From assembly GCF_030161375.1 (NCBI RefSeq), contig NZ_BSSQ01000010.1:186001-250000 (forward strand): a stretch of 64,000 nt of DNA, in the 5' to 3' direction. Position 1 is the first letter of the stretch; each line of letters opens with the position of its first letter. Position numbers and translations under genes: made by a program. The stretch comes from Paenibacillus glycanilyticus. Lineage in GTDB: Bacteria; Bacillota; Bacilli; Paenibacillales; Paenibacillaceae. The notes beneath the pieces were generated by a model. That model was not told the origin of the DNA. It did no database searches and saw only the letters and a program-made list of their open reading frames with translations. Positions 35,561 through 43,801 of the stretch are shown here, piece by piece.

Positions 35561-37306
35561 TTAACGTCCTGAGGCGAGCTTCTGCCGTTCGAACAATTGA
35601 CGGAAAAATCCGTTCCGCTCGCTTAATTCCTTATGAGTACCTTGTTCAATCAGACTACCTTGCTCCAGAACAAGGATACGATCCGCATGCTGAATCGAAG
35701 ATAACCTTTGCGCGATAATAAAGGTCGTTCTTCCTTTCATAACTTCAAGCAGCGCCTCGTGAATCGCGGATTCCGTTGCCGTATCTACGCTGGCCGTCGC
35801 TTCGTCGAGCACTAGAATTGGCGGATTCATTAGAATCGCCCTTGCAAGCGCTACCCTTTGTCTTTGACCGCCGGATAATCCAACGCCGCGTTCGCCAATC
35901 AACGTATCGTAGCCATGAGGCATAGTTGTAATAAAATCATGAATTTGGGCTTTTCGCGCCGCATGTTCGATCTGCTCCATCGTCGCATCAGGATATCCGT
36001 ACGCAATATTATCGCGGATGGAAGCGGAGAACAGGAACGTTTCCTGCGGCACAATGCCTACGCTGCGTCTTAGACCGTCCAGTTCATATTCCCGAACGTC
36101 AATGCCGTCGATTAAGACTTGACCGGACGAAGTGTCATAAAATCTGGAGAGCAGCGCAATCAAGCTGCTTTTGCCTGAACCTGTTGCTCCTAAGACAGCA
36201 ATAACTTCTCCTTGCTTCACCTCGAAGGAGATATCGCTCAGAATCGGCGCATCTTTCGCTTGATCCTGATCGTTGAAGAAGAACCGGATATCGCGGAAGG
36301 AGACTTGCCCTTTCATGTTAGCCGTTGTGACGCCATTCTGCGGCGATTCAATATCGCTAGGCGTATCCAGCACTTCAAATACGCGAGGCGCGGCTTTAAT
36401 CGCCTGCTGCATAATATTGATTTGCCAACCCAACATGTTGAGCGGCCAAATAATTCCCCAAGTGTACCATTGGAAAGCCATGAAAGTACCCAGCGTCATC
36501 TCCCCGCGAGCCACGTAGACCGCTCCAAGCCAGATCATGAGGACAAACGTTAGTCCGCCAAATAGACCCATTAGCGGGAAAGCTTTAGCTTCCAGCTTCG
36601 CGCGTTCCATGTTCGTCTCGAAGTTTTGCTTGTTGCGTTCCGCAAATTTCTTCTGCTCGACTTCTTCCGTTGCGAACGACTTCACAACGCGAATCCCCGC
36701 GATATTTTCCTGAAGCGTAGTTGTAAGACGTCCCGTCTGCTCCCGGATACTCGACCATGCTGGGCCTACCTTGTTGCTGAACCACCATAGAACGAGCAAG
36801 ATCAGCGGAATCGTTACGGTACTAATCAGGGTCACTTGCCAATTCATCCACAACATAAAGATCATCGTGCCGACGAACGTCAATAGGCCGGTAAGAAGCC
36901 CCATGGCGCCAAACCCGACGAAGTTTTTAACGGCATCAATATCCCCCGTCATACGGGACATGAGCTGACCCGTTTGCGCTTTGTCATAATAAGAGAACGA
37001 TAGACGCTGAAGCTGCGCATACATCTGTTCCCTCAATTTAAATACGACATTTTGCCCGACCAGCTCCTGGGAATAGCCTTGCAGGAACATCCCCGCGCTT
37101 TTTAACGCCTGCACTCCAATTAAGAGCAAGGTGAGCCATAAGATAAGGGATACATTTTCTTTCTTGATTCCTTCATCAAATATCTCGCGCAAGATCCAAG
37201 GCGCTACGAGGTCAAAGATGGTGGCAAAGATCAACACGACGATAGCGACAGCCGCCCACTTCGCGCTAGGCCTGACATACGCCAATACCCGTAATAGTAC
37301 TTTCAT
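35561..37306 (-). CDS. ABC exporter half-transporter (permease-ATPase), partner
   Basis: A 581-residue partner of the downstream exporter. Six helices are followed by an NBD with GATGSGKSSLI, GLSGGQRQRVALARA, ILVLDEATASVD and IAQRLSS (glutamine in place of the usual histidine in the H-loop). That substitution hints at an asymmetric heterodimer. The start MKVLLRVLAYVRPS at 37306 follows GGGGAGG by 11 bases. Its stop is 18 bases before the partner start, so the two are co-translated. Confidence 0.92.
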   Translation of the reverse strand: MKVLLRVLAYVRPSAKWAAVAIVVLIFATIFDLVAPWILREIFDEGIKKENVSLILWLTLLLIGVQALKSAGMFLQGYSQELVGQNVVFKLREQMYAQLQRLSFSYYDKAQTGQLMSRMTGDIDAVKNFVGFGAMGLLTGLLTFVGTMIFMLWMNWQVTLISTVTIPLILLVLWWFSNKVGPAWSSIREQTGRLTTTLQENIAGIRVVKSFATEEVEQKKFAERNKQNFETNMERAKLEAKAFPLMGLFGGLTFVLMIWLGAVYVARGEMTLGTFMAFQWYTWGIIWPLNMLGWQINIMQQAIKAAPRVFEVLDTPSDIESPQNGVTTANMKGQVSFRDIRFFFNDQDQAKDAPILSDISFEVKQGEVIAVLGATGSGKSSLIALLSRFYDTSSGQVLIDGIDVREYELDGLRRSVGIVPQETFLFSASIRDNIAYGYPDATMEQIEHAARKAQIHDFITTMPHGYDTLIGERGVGLSGGQRQRVALARAILMNPPILVLDEATASVDTATESAIHEALLEVMKGRTTFIIAQRLSSIQHADRILVLEQGSLIEQGTHKELSERNGFFRQLFERQKLASGR

Positions 37307-37332
37307 TTGCTTGCGTGCCTCCCCTCTCTCTT

Positions 37333-37374
37333 GAAAAAAAAACAAAAAGACCCCAAGCCGCAAATAGGCTCGGG
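37333..37374 (-). terminator. Intrinsic terminator upstream of the ABC pair
   Basis: Stem CCCGAGCC / GGCTTGGG (one G-U pair, 7-base loop), then TTTTTGTTTTTTTTT on the minus strand. It ends transcripts coming from the small frame at 37411 and/or the gene at 37614. Confidence 0.8.
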
Positions 37375-37410
37375 ATCCCCGTATCGATGAAAGCGCATTT
37401 AAACAGATAG

Positions 37411-37506
37411 CTATCCGTTCAAAGGAATCTCATCGCGAAGGCGGCCTGTACGGCATGCTTGGCAAAAACGAGCGTAAACAATCATTCCCTGTTGTTGCTT
37501 CCGCAT
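37411..37506 (-). CDS. Candidate 31-residue CxxC micropeptide
   Basis: An ATG behind GAAGGAAGGGGTG opens a 31-codon frame containing MIVYARFCQACRTGRLRDE, with a C-x-x-C pair, ending 37 bases before a strong terminator. The ribosome binding site, short size and terminator suggest a real small gene, possibly a zinc-binding or redox peptide. I know no family for it. It could equally be untranslated leader. Confidence 0.35.
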   Translation of the reverse strand: MRKQQQGMIVYARFCQACRTGRLRDEIPLNG

Positions 37507-37613
37507 ACCGGACACCCCTTCCTTCGAATGTATTTCGTATAATCTGTTCGTATCGTAACAGACGGACTCTCTCTCGTGCAATAGCTGATTTTGTCGAATC
37601 GCTATTCTTTTTT

Positions 37614-38147
37614 TCAGGAATCTCCGAACTGGCTTGTATCCTTGATGGAGATGCCTTCTTCAACCGCAAACTCGAAATCCTCGATATCGTATACCTGGAC
37701 AGGCACTCTTGCTTCGAGCAGCTTATCTTGAAACTCGAACTGATCGGACAGCAGCGGAATTTGCAGCTTCGAACTAGTCAGAAGCAGCTCTGTCTCAATC
37801 GGATCGAAATATTCGCCATAATGCGCATTATCAACGGCATGTACGATCGTGAATTGAATCCTGTCATTCAAGATGAGCGGAGAGCTTTCCCGCCATGGCA
37901 TCTGCATGGCACGCTCGATTTTTTTCCGGTTCAAAGAGTCCTCGAAAAAGATAATTAGCTCCGCAATCACGCTCTTCACATGCGCGTCATCCTCAGGATC
38001 GTCCATCACCGGCTCCGTTCCGTCTCTCATATCGTACAGCTCGAGGATGGATGAATAAGGCACGACGTAATCAATCGGACGGCTCGGAATAAGGAGATGT
38101 CCATACGTTGCTACCATAACCGCTTCTATAACAAATCGCCGTCGCAT
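37614..38147 (-). CDS. Conserved Paenibacillus-type protein of unknown function
   Basis: A 177-residue soluble protein starting MRRRFVIEAVMVATYGHLL, with acidic stretches (DDPEDDAH), ELIIFFEDSLNRKKIERAM and PIETELLLTSS. Similar proteins are sometimes labelled ADP-heptose synthase in Paenibacillus genomes, but I see no nucleotidyltransferase or kinase motif to support that name. GAAGGAGGGGCAAAT precedes the ATG, and a good promoter lies 36-63 bases upstream. Confidence 0.75.
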   Translation of the reverse strand: MRRRFVIEAVMVATYGHLLIPSRPIDYVVPYSSILELYDMRDGTEPVMDDPEDDAHVKSVIAELIIFFEDSLNRKKIERAMQMPWRESSPLILNDRIQFTIVHAVDNAHYGEYFDPIETELLLTSSKLQIPLLSDQFEFQDKLLEARVPVQVYDIEDFEFAVEEGISIKDTSQFGDS

Positions 38148-38182
38148 ATTTGCCCCTCCTTCTCTAACCACGGTTCCACATT

Positions 38183-38210
38183 ATTATACAATAATACATC
38201 CCCTGTACAA
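38183..38210 (-). promoter_or_regulatory. Promoter of the 37614 gene
   Basis: -35 TTGTAC (38210..38205), 16-base spacer, -10 TATAAT (38188..38183). Confidence 0.7.
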
Positions 38211-38228
38211 GATAGCCATTCGCCAAAT

Positions 38229-38258
38229 TTGCAATAAATCCGCAGGTAGCGGTACAAT
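38229..38258 (+). promoter_or_regulatory. Promoter of bdr
   Basis: -35 TTGCAA (38229-38234), 18-base spacer, -10 TACAAT (38253-38258), giving a leader of about 105 bases before bdr. The leader shows no recognised riboswitch. Confidence 0.6.
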
Positions 38259-38369
38259 GAACTTTGCTAGATTTTCATCGTTTCGCAAGACGATGCTTAC
38301 GATGTCTGAATAATTACAATTACGCTATTATTTTGCTATTCGCTTATATTTATTTTAGGAGGTTGCAAC

Positions 38370-39347
38370 ATGATCACAGAAGAAGCCATTATCATCGGGG
38401 CAGGACCATGCGGCCTCGCTGCCGCGATTGAGCTGGAGAGGATCGGACTTCACCCCGTCATTATCGAGAAGAGCAATATCGCCCACTCCATATCCATGTA
38501 TCCTACATATATGCACTTTTTCAGTACGCCGGAAAAGCTCGAAATCGGAGAAATTCCTTTCACCACGCCAAACGACAAGCCTTCGAGGCTGGAAGCAATC
38601 AACTATTACCGGACAGCGGCTCTCCGCAATAAGGTGCGGGTTAATGCCTACGAGAAGGTCCTTCGGATCGACCGTCAGCCTAACGGGCTTTTCCAACTTA
38701 TAAGCACGGATCGTTACGGTGTTCAAAAACAATACGAAACGCCTTACGTCGTTGTCGCTACCGGTTATTTCGATCATCCGAATTACCTCGGCATCCCCGG
38801 CGAGGATCTGGATAAGGTCACGCATTTCTTCCGCGAAGCCCATCCTTATACCGGTATGGAAGTTGCCATTATCGGCGGCAGCAACTCCGCCATTGATGCC
38901 GCGTTGGAATTGGAACGCGTAGGCGCCAAGGTAACCGTGATCTATCGCGGTGCCGGTTATTCTTCCAGCATCAAGCCTTGGGTTCGGCCGGGCTTCGAGA
39001 AGAAAGTCGAGAGCGGCTTGATCCGCATGTTATTTGAGTCCCGCGTCGTAGAAATCGATAACCATCATCTCGCGGTAGAAAATCCGGAAGGCCGCCAGAC
39101 CATCGCCAATGATTTCGTCCTTGCGCTTACCGGGTTCCATCCCGACCGCGAATTCCTTACCAATTCCGGTGTCAGAATCGAAGAAGAAGGCTTCCCTTGC
39201 TTCGATGAAACAACAATGGAGACGAACGTACCGGGCCTGTATCTGGCTGGCGTCGTTGCCTCCAAGCATGAAGCGAATGAAATATTTATCGAATCCGGCC
39301 GTTTCCACGGCAACAAGATTGCCGCGCATATTGCTTCGTTGCGTTAA
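38370..39347 (+). CDS. bdr: Bacillithiol disulfide reductase (YpdA family)
   Basis: A 325-residue FAD protein, closer to canonical YpdA than the paralogue at 18247. It has GAGPCGLAAAIELERIGL, EKSNIAHSISMYPTYMHFFS, EKLEIGEIPF, the NADPH-binding GGSNSAIDAALELERVGA and the C-terminal LAGVVASKHEANEIFIESGR. Known role: NADPH-dependent reduction of bacillithiol disulfide, keeping the thiol pool reduced. Its AGGAGG is 8 bases before the ATG. Its stop codon directly abuts the convergent stop of the DUF4129 gene, with no intergenic base. Confidence 0.88.
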   Translation: MITEEAIIIGAGPCGLAAAIELERIGLHPVIIEKSNIAHSISMYPTYMHFFSTPEKLEIGEIPFTTPNDKPSRLEAINYYRTAALRNKVRVNAYEKVLRIDRQPNGLFQLISTDRYGVQKQYETPYVVVATGYFDHPNYLGIPGEDLDKVTHFFREAHPYTGMEVAIIGGSNSAIDAALELERVGAKVTVIYRGAGYSSSIKPWVRPGFEKKVESGLIRMLFESRVVEIDNHHLAVENPEGRQTIANDFVLALTGFHPDREFLTNSGVRIEEEGFPCFDETTMETNVPGLYLAGVVASKHEANEIFIESGRFHGNKIAAHIASLR

Positions 39348-40682
39348 TTACTTCCCAAGCTCGTCCAGTCTCTTCTTGAGGGATTGGACGAGCTCTTCTT
39401 TTGGCTCCTGTCCGCCATACCGGGCTTCATCATATAAACGCGCCAATGCTGCCGTCTCTTCCGGCGACATCGCCTTCTTATTCCACGTCAAAATATCCGT
39501 TGTTGTTTCTTTCGCGGTGTAATGAGGCTTATGTTCATAACCTTTGCCTATTGCGGCTGCAACGTACTTGCGGTATACATAACGCATGCGTTCCCCTGCA
39601 GTAGACAATTCCTCCCATTTAGCTTCCTTCCGCTTCTTGCCTGTCTTGCGCAGACGATTGCTCCATTTCCCTTTGTCCGCCAGACTCTCTACCTCATCCG
39701 TATAGCCATCCGCATTTTCCTTGCCGCTCTCGGCACGTTCCCAGAATCTGCCCAATGCTTTGCTGATGAGCTTATAAAGCTTGCGACCGATAAAAAACAA
39801 AAGAACGGCAATTCCGATAATGAGGATTGCAATGCCGATATCTTTTGCCACCAGCTCTAGCCGCTGGAGCCAAGCCGGCGGATCATGATGCTCGACTGGA
39901 GGCAATCCGCTCTGGGGCGGCATTGGGTCTGTAGGCGTTTCTTCTACGCGGTCTCCCGATCCTTTCATCCATTCCATGATTTTATCAATAACGGCATGGA
40001 AGAAGGAATTAATAGAATGCTCCAGCTGGCGGAACAAACCTGCGATCAGCAGCAAAACGGCCACGATGGTGAGCATAAACCGGTTTTGCCTTTTGAATAC
40101 CTTTGTTGTTGCCGATTGGATCGCTCCGCCGGATTGCGTCTCGTAACTCAAGAGACGTTCATTCACGAGGTACAACATGAGAATGATCGCTGCTACGCCG
40201 CAAATCGTCAGAAACGTAAAATACGGCTGCAGCTTGTCCTGAAGGTGGGCAACAATCGTCAGAACGACGTATAGAAGCACGCCGGCGAACATCACCGTAT
40301 TCGGAAACGAAATGTACCAGCTCCTCGAAGCTGCTCCCATCCCTCTAGTCGCCGTAAAGGCACTAAGCAGAAACGGTACAACAATCAGAACGCCAGGCAA
40401 ATCGGCTTGAAATGCAGCCAGCACGCCATATAGCGCTACAGTATGAACGGCGCCAAGCAACATGCCGAGCAGAAACCGATAAATACGGCGATTGGTTGTG
40501 ATCTTAGTGATCCACAACGCCCCAGCCAAATAGATCAACGGAACGGTTAGCAGCCAAGTAACCATATAGGCATCGGTAGTTGCAAAAAACAAAGCGACAA
40601 ACCATATAGGCAGTGCAAATAACGTTTCTACGCTACCATGAAATAGATGCAGCCATGACTTGTTCGCGCTTGGTTGACTCAT
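39348..40682 (-). CDS. DUF4129 membrane protein
   Basis: A 444-residue protein with about seven hydrophobic segments in residues 10-235, another near 285-305, and a C-terminal DUF4129 domain (GERMRYVYRKYVAAAI, then TTDILTW). It is third in a MoxR-DUF58-DUF4129 operon. The Bacillus equivalent (YebA) carries a transglutaminase core before DUF4129; that core is absent here, so it is a shortened form. The start overlaps the DUF58 stop as ATGA. A role in envelope stress or protein export/assembly is only inferred from the MoxR association. Confidence 0.8.
   Translation of the reverse strand: MSQPSANKSWLHLFHGSVETLFALPIWFVALFFATTDAYMVTWLLTVPLIYLAGALWITKITTNRRIYRFLLGMLLGAVHTVALYGVLAAFQADLPGVLIVVPFLLSAFTATRGMGAASRSWYISFPNTVMFAGVLLYVVLTIVAHLQDKLQPYFTFLTICGVAAIILMLYLVNERLLSYETQSGGAIQSATTKVFKRQNRFMLTIVAVLLLIAGLFRQLEHSINSFFHAVIDKIMEWMKGSGDRVEETPTDPMPPQSGLPPVEHHDPPAWLQRLELVAKDIGIAILIIGIAVLLFFIGRKLYKLISKALGRFWERAESGKENADGYTDEVESLADKGKWSNRLRKTGKKRKEAKWEELSTAGERMRYVYRKYVAAAIGKGYEHKPHYTAKETTTDILTWNKKAMSPEETAALARLYDEARYGGQEPKEELVQSLKKRLDELGK
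39358..39394 (+). terminator. Terminator of bdr embedded in the convergent gene
   Basis: Inverted repeat AGCTCGTCCA (39358-39367) and TGGACGAGCT (39385-39394), then CTTCTTTT on the plus strand. It lies wholly in the last codons of the DUF4129 gene because the two stops abut. Confidence 0.6.
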
Positions 40683-41797
40683 CCGGCTTCACCTGCCTGC
40701 TGCTGTTCATCTTGATGCGGTTCATGCAAGGCCAGCATCCAATGGACAACCGCATTGCCGTTTCTCCGCAGCCGGTCCGCCTGAAGCTCCAGCTGTTCAT
40801 TCCAGAAGCTCGAGATGACAAGTATATCCCGCTGGGAATAACCGCTGTCCGCTTCGCGGGTTAGAAGATCAGCAAACGGCTCCGTACGCACGAGCTCAAG
40901 CTTCGCCATCGCTTCGAACAGATCCGACAGCTGCCCGCCACCGCTGCGCGGTTCGACCATTGTGCTGCCAAACTCGCCAACCGTTGGCATATTCGTGCAG
41001 AACCCCGCTTCCATGCCGCTTTGAATAACCGCTTGCGCAGCTCCCGCCGCCCATTCGATTCCTTGTTCAATTAAGTCTTCATCATTAACGGAGCGCCACA
41101 TGCTCTCGTTGTCTTCCACATTCAAATAGATCATTAGTCTGCGGTCCGCGGTGTAATCGTATTGATGAACCTGCAGATGGCCTGCCCTAGCCGTCGCTTT
41201 CCAGTTCACCATTTTGTACGTATCGCCGGAACGGTATTCGCGTGTCCCCATTACGACAAACGGATCTTCCACAATCCAGCGTCTGACCGAGAGCTCGCCT
41301 TGCCAGCTATGGGAAGGAAGCTGATGCATAGGTACTTCCGCGGGCGTCGGATAGACGATCAGCTCGCCGTCCAATGCAATTTGTTTGGTCTGATGCAGGA
41401 AGCCCACTAGATCGCCTGCCGTCATCGTCACCGATTGCAGCTTGTACCAGCCCCGCTTCGTACATACGATGCGATGTCTTCTGGTGACTTTTGTATACGG
41501 CATTAGCGTAAAGAAACTTCTATGATTCTGATACAGCTTCCCGCTGCTTACTTCAAGATTATCCTGCCGGTGGAATTTAAGATCCGACGATAATTGCGAT
41601 TCGACCCGCATCCAAGGTATGGGTAGCCACTTGGCATTCGTCAGCTGCTCGACTAACTCTATCGTTTCGCCGCGATAGCTGAATTTTTTTTGAAACTTCC
41701 GTTCGTAACCAACCTGGCGCAAAGCATATCTGTGAAAAATTTTGGCCTGCAGGAAAAAGATAAGCATAGCCGCGACCGCGACCCAGAATATAATCAT
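40679..41797 (-). CDS. DUF58 protein
   Basis: A 372-residue protein. An N-terminal hydrophobic segment is followed by a beta-rich part and the DUF58 signature DPFVVMGTREYRSGDTYKMVNWKATARAG (the central RxYxxGDxxxxxxWK pattern), then a von Willebrand-like region. It works with the upstream MoxR ATPase in an unknown chaperone-like process. The start MIIFWVAVAAML at 41797 follows GAGGTGAGCGA, 10 bases after the MoxR stop. Confidence 0.9.
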   Translation of the reverse strand: MIIFWVAVAAMLIFFLQAKIFHRYALRQVGYERKFQKKFSYRGETIELVEQLTNAKWLPIPWMRVESQLSSDLKFHRQDNLEVSSGKLYQNHRSFFTLMPYTKVTRRHRIVCTKRGWYKLQSVTMTAGDLVGFLHQTKQIALDGELIVYPTPAEVPMHQLPSHSWQGELSVRRWIVEDPFVVMGTREYRSGDTYKMVNWKATARAGHLQVHQYDYTADRRLMIYLNVEDNESMWRSVNDEDLIEQGIEWAAGAAQAVIQSGMEAGFCTNMPTVGEFGSTMVEPRSGGGQLSDLFEAMAKLELVRTEPFADLLTREADSGYSQRDILVISSFWNEQLELQADRLRRNGNAVVHWMLALHEPHQDEQQQAGEAG

Positions 41798-41807
41798 TCG
41801 CTCACCT

Positions 41808-42767
41808 CTATCGGGAGCCGATTCCAGCTTCCGCAGGCACCGCGGTTTGCCGGATAATATCTTCAATAATGGCTTCCGCATGCTTATGCGAACGTTGCAT
41901 GCCTTTCAGGGACAACCGATGGGCCAGCACCGGCTTCGCCATTGCCTTGACGTCATCGGGCGTTATATAATCGCGGCCGCGCAGGATCGCATGAACTTGC
42001 GATGCCCGAAGGAGAGCTTGGCTGCCTCGCGGACTTGCTCCCACCAAAATATCTTCCCTCGTACGGGTCCGTTCGATCAGTTGAAGCAGGTATTGCAGCA
42101 CTTCGTCGGAGATCCGCACTTCTGCGTAAGAACGCTGTGCTTCCGCGATATCTGCCGCTGTCGCAACCGCTTCCAGTTCTGCCAGAGGATCGGCGTTATT
42201 GAACCGTTTGAGAATCTGGAGCGCCTCTTCCGTTGATGGATAGCCCATTTGAATCTTGAATAAAAACCGGTCAAGCTGCGCTTCCGGCAGCGGGAAAGTT
42301 CCCTGATGCTCAACCGGATTCTGGGTAGCAATAACCATAAACGGCTTGTCCAGCCGTTTCGTCTCGCCGTCAATGCTAATCTGGCGCTCCTCCATGCATT
42401 CGAGCAGACTGGACTGCGTTCGCGGAGTTGCCCGGTTTATTTCATCGGCGAGAAGCAGATTCGTGAAGAGCGGCCCCGGACGAAACTCGAAGCCGCCCTC
42501 CTTTTGATTGTAGAACTGGATGCCGCTGAGGTCGGACGGAAGCAGATCCGGCGTAAATTGCACGCGGCGGAATTGAAGCTTGAGCGATTGGGCCAAGGAT
42601 TTGGCGAGAAGCGTTTTCCCTGTTCCCGGTACATCCTCCAAGAGAACATGACCCGAAGTAATTAATGCGATAAACAACAGCTCGGTAACGCTTTCTTTTC
42701 CAACGATAACTCGGCCGATATTTGCATTCAGCCTCTCTGCTAAGGAACTGATCGATTGATAGGACAT
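41808..42767 (-). CDS. MoxR-family AAA ATPase
   Basis: A 319-residue AAA+ protein starting MSYQSISSLAERLNANIG. It has Walker A EDVPGTGKTLLAKSLA, Walker B LLLADEINRATP, sensor region IATQNPVEHQGTFPLPEAQLDRF and a C-terminal lid with GASPRGSQALLRAS. MoxR ATPases act as chaperones with DUF58 proteins, which follow here. GGAGACGCACTT precedes the ATG at 42767. Confidence 0.93.
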   Translation of the reverse strand: MSYQSISSLAERLNANIGRVIVGKESVTELLFIALITSGHVLLEDVPGTGKTLLAKSLAQSLKLQFRRVQFTPDLLPSDLSGIQFYNQKEGGFEFRPGPLFTNLLLADEINRATPRTQSSLLECMEERQISIDGETKRLDKPFMVIATQNPVEHQGTFPLPEAQLDRFLFKIQMGYPSTEEALQILKRFNNADPLAELEAVATAADIAEAQRSYAEVRISDEVLQYLLQLIERTRTREDILVGASPRGSQALLRASQVHAILRGRDYITPDDVKAMAKPVLAHRLSLKGMQRSHKHAEAIIEDIIRQTAVPAEAGIGSR

Positions 42768-42833
42768 AAGTGCGTCTCCTTTATCGTTTATCGGGATGAT
42801 TGATTTCAGATACAAACGGCGAGATAAAAGCCA

Positions 42834-43754
42834 TTACGGCCGTCCGTATACCGACTTCTGAAGCTGTTGCAGATCTCTCCACCTGATCAAGCGAATGCCT
42901 TCCGCCTTCAGCGTTTGTTGGACGTCCGGATCGCGGAACAGCTGAAACTCCATGCCGCGTTTCTCCGGTTGGCCGTGGAAAGCGAGCAATTCGTCGGTTA
43001 CGAGCGACGGGTGGAATAAAAGCTCCGTTACGCCTGGCTGGAGCTGCTTTAATTGCTGTTTGAGCTCTGCTTTGGCCGTATCGTAGGTATCGCCGGGTTT
43101 GAGAGGGAACGGCAGTCCCTGCAAATAATCAAGTACAATAACTCCCATGGCGTGCGCGAGCAGCCCAAGCTGACGCGCCTGCTCCTCCATCTCGGGCGGA
43201 ACCATCTGCCCATTGGCGGCAGCCATCTTGCGGGGCATTCTGAACGGCAGGCCATACGCCGAACAGACTTCAAATACTTCCTTCAGGAAATGTCTTCCTG
43301 TTTCCAGTCCATACAGGCTGCCCATGTGGTTATCCGCATGAGTCGGCTTCATGCCAAGCTGAAGCGCCGCTTCGACTTGCGCGATCATCTCGGCTTTCAC
43401 TTGATGAGGATCCGCCTGAAGCTCAAGCGTCCGGCAATCCTTCGGGAAATAACCTTCGCCCGTAACCAAAGAGTTTGTGCTCCCGCCTTTAAGAACCGGC
43501 CCCCATCGATAGGCATCCCACTCGCTTGTTAAGGTGAAATGTATGCCTACATCGTATTGGGGATGACGGGCACTCCAAAGAGCCGCCTCGCGAGAGGACT
43601 TGCATGGCATCATAATCGTAGCCGAGCTCACCGCTTGTTCCGAGAGCAGCTGCTGAATGCCTTTGTTGGTTGACTGGCACAAGCCGTAATCATCCGCGTT
43701 AATAATCAATAATCGTTCCTGACTGCCATATCCAAGCGATGCTGCGACGTTCAT
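42834..43754 (-). CDS. ChbG/YdjC-type carbohydrate deacetylase
   Basis: A 306-residue protein. The N-terminal INADDYGLCQSTNKGI motif carries the metal-binding aspartates of YdjC/ChbG, followed by GIHFTLTSEWD and HADNHMG with histidine ligands. The family removes acetyl groups from N-acetylated oligosaccharides such as chitobiose. No chitobiose uptake or phosphorylase genes flank it. It lies between the MoxR operon and a phosphotransferase gene with 47 bases on one side, so it may be part of a longer transcript. Confidence 0.87.
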   Translation of the reverse strand: MNVAASLGYGSQERLLIINADDYGLCQSTNKGIQQLLSEQAVSSATIMMPCKSSREAALWSARHPQYDVGIHFTLTSEWDAYRWGPVLKGGSTNSLVTGEGYFPKDCRTLELQADPHQVKAEMIAQVEAALQLGMKPTHADNHMGSLYGLETGRHFLKEVFEVCSAYGLPFRMPRKMAAANGQMVPPEMEEQARQLGLLAHAMGVIVLDYLQGLPFPLKPGDTYDTAKAELKQQLKQLQPGVTELLFHPSLVTDELLAFHGQPEKRGMEFQLFRDPDVQQTLKAEGIRLIRWRDLQQLQKSVYGRP

Positions 43755-43801
43755 CCCGGCACATCCTCTCTTTAATTAGCAACATTAACGAAATACCTTG
43801 C

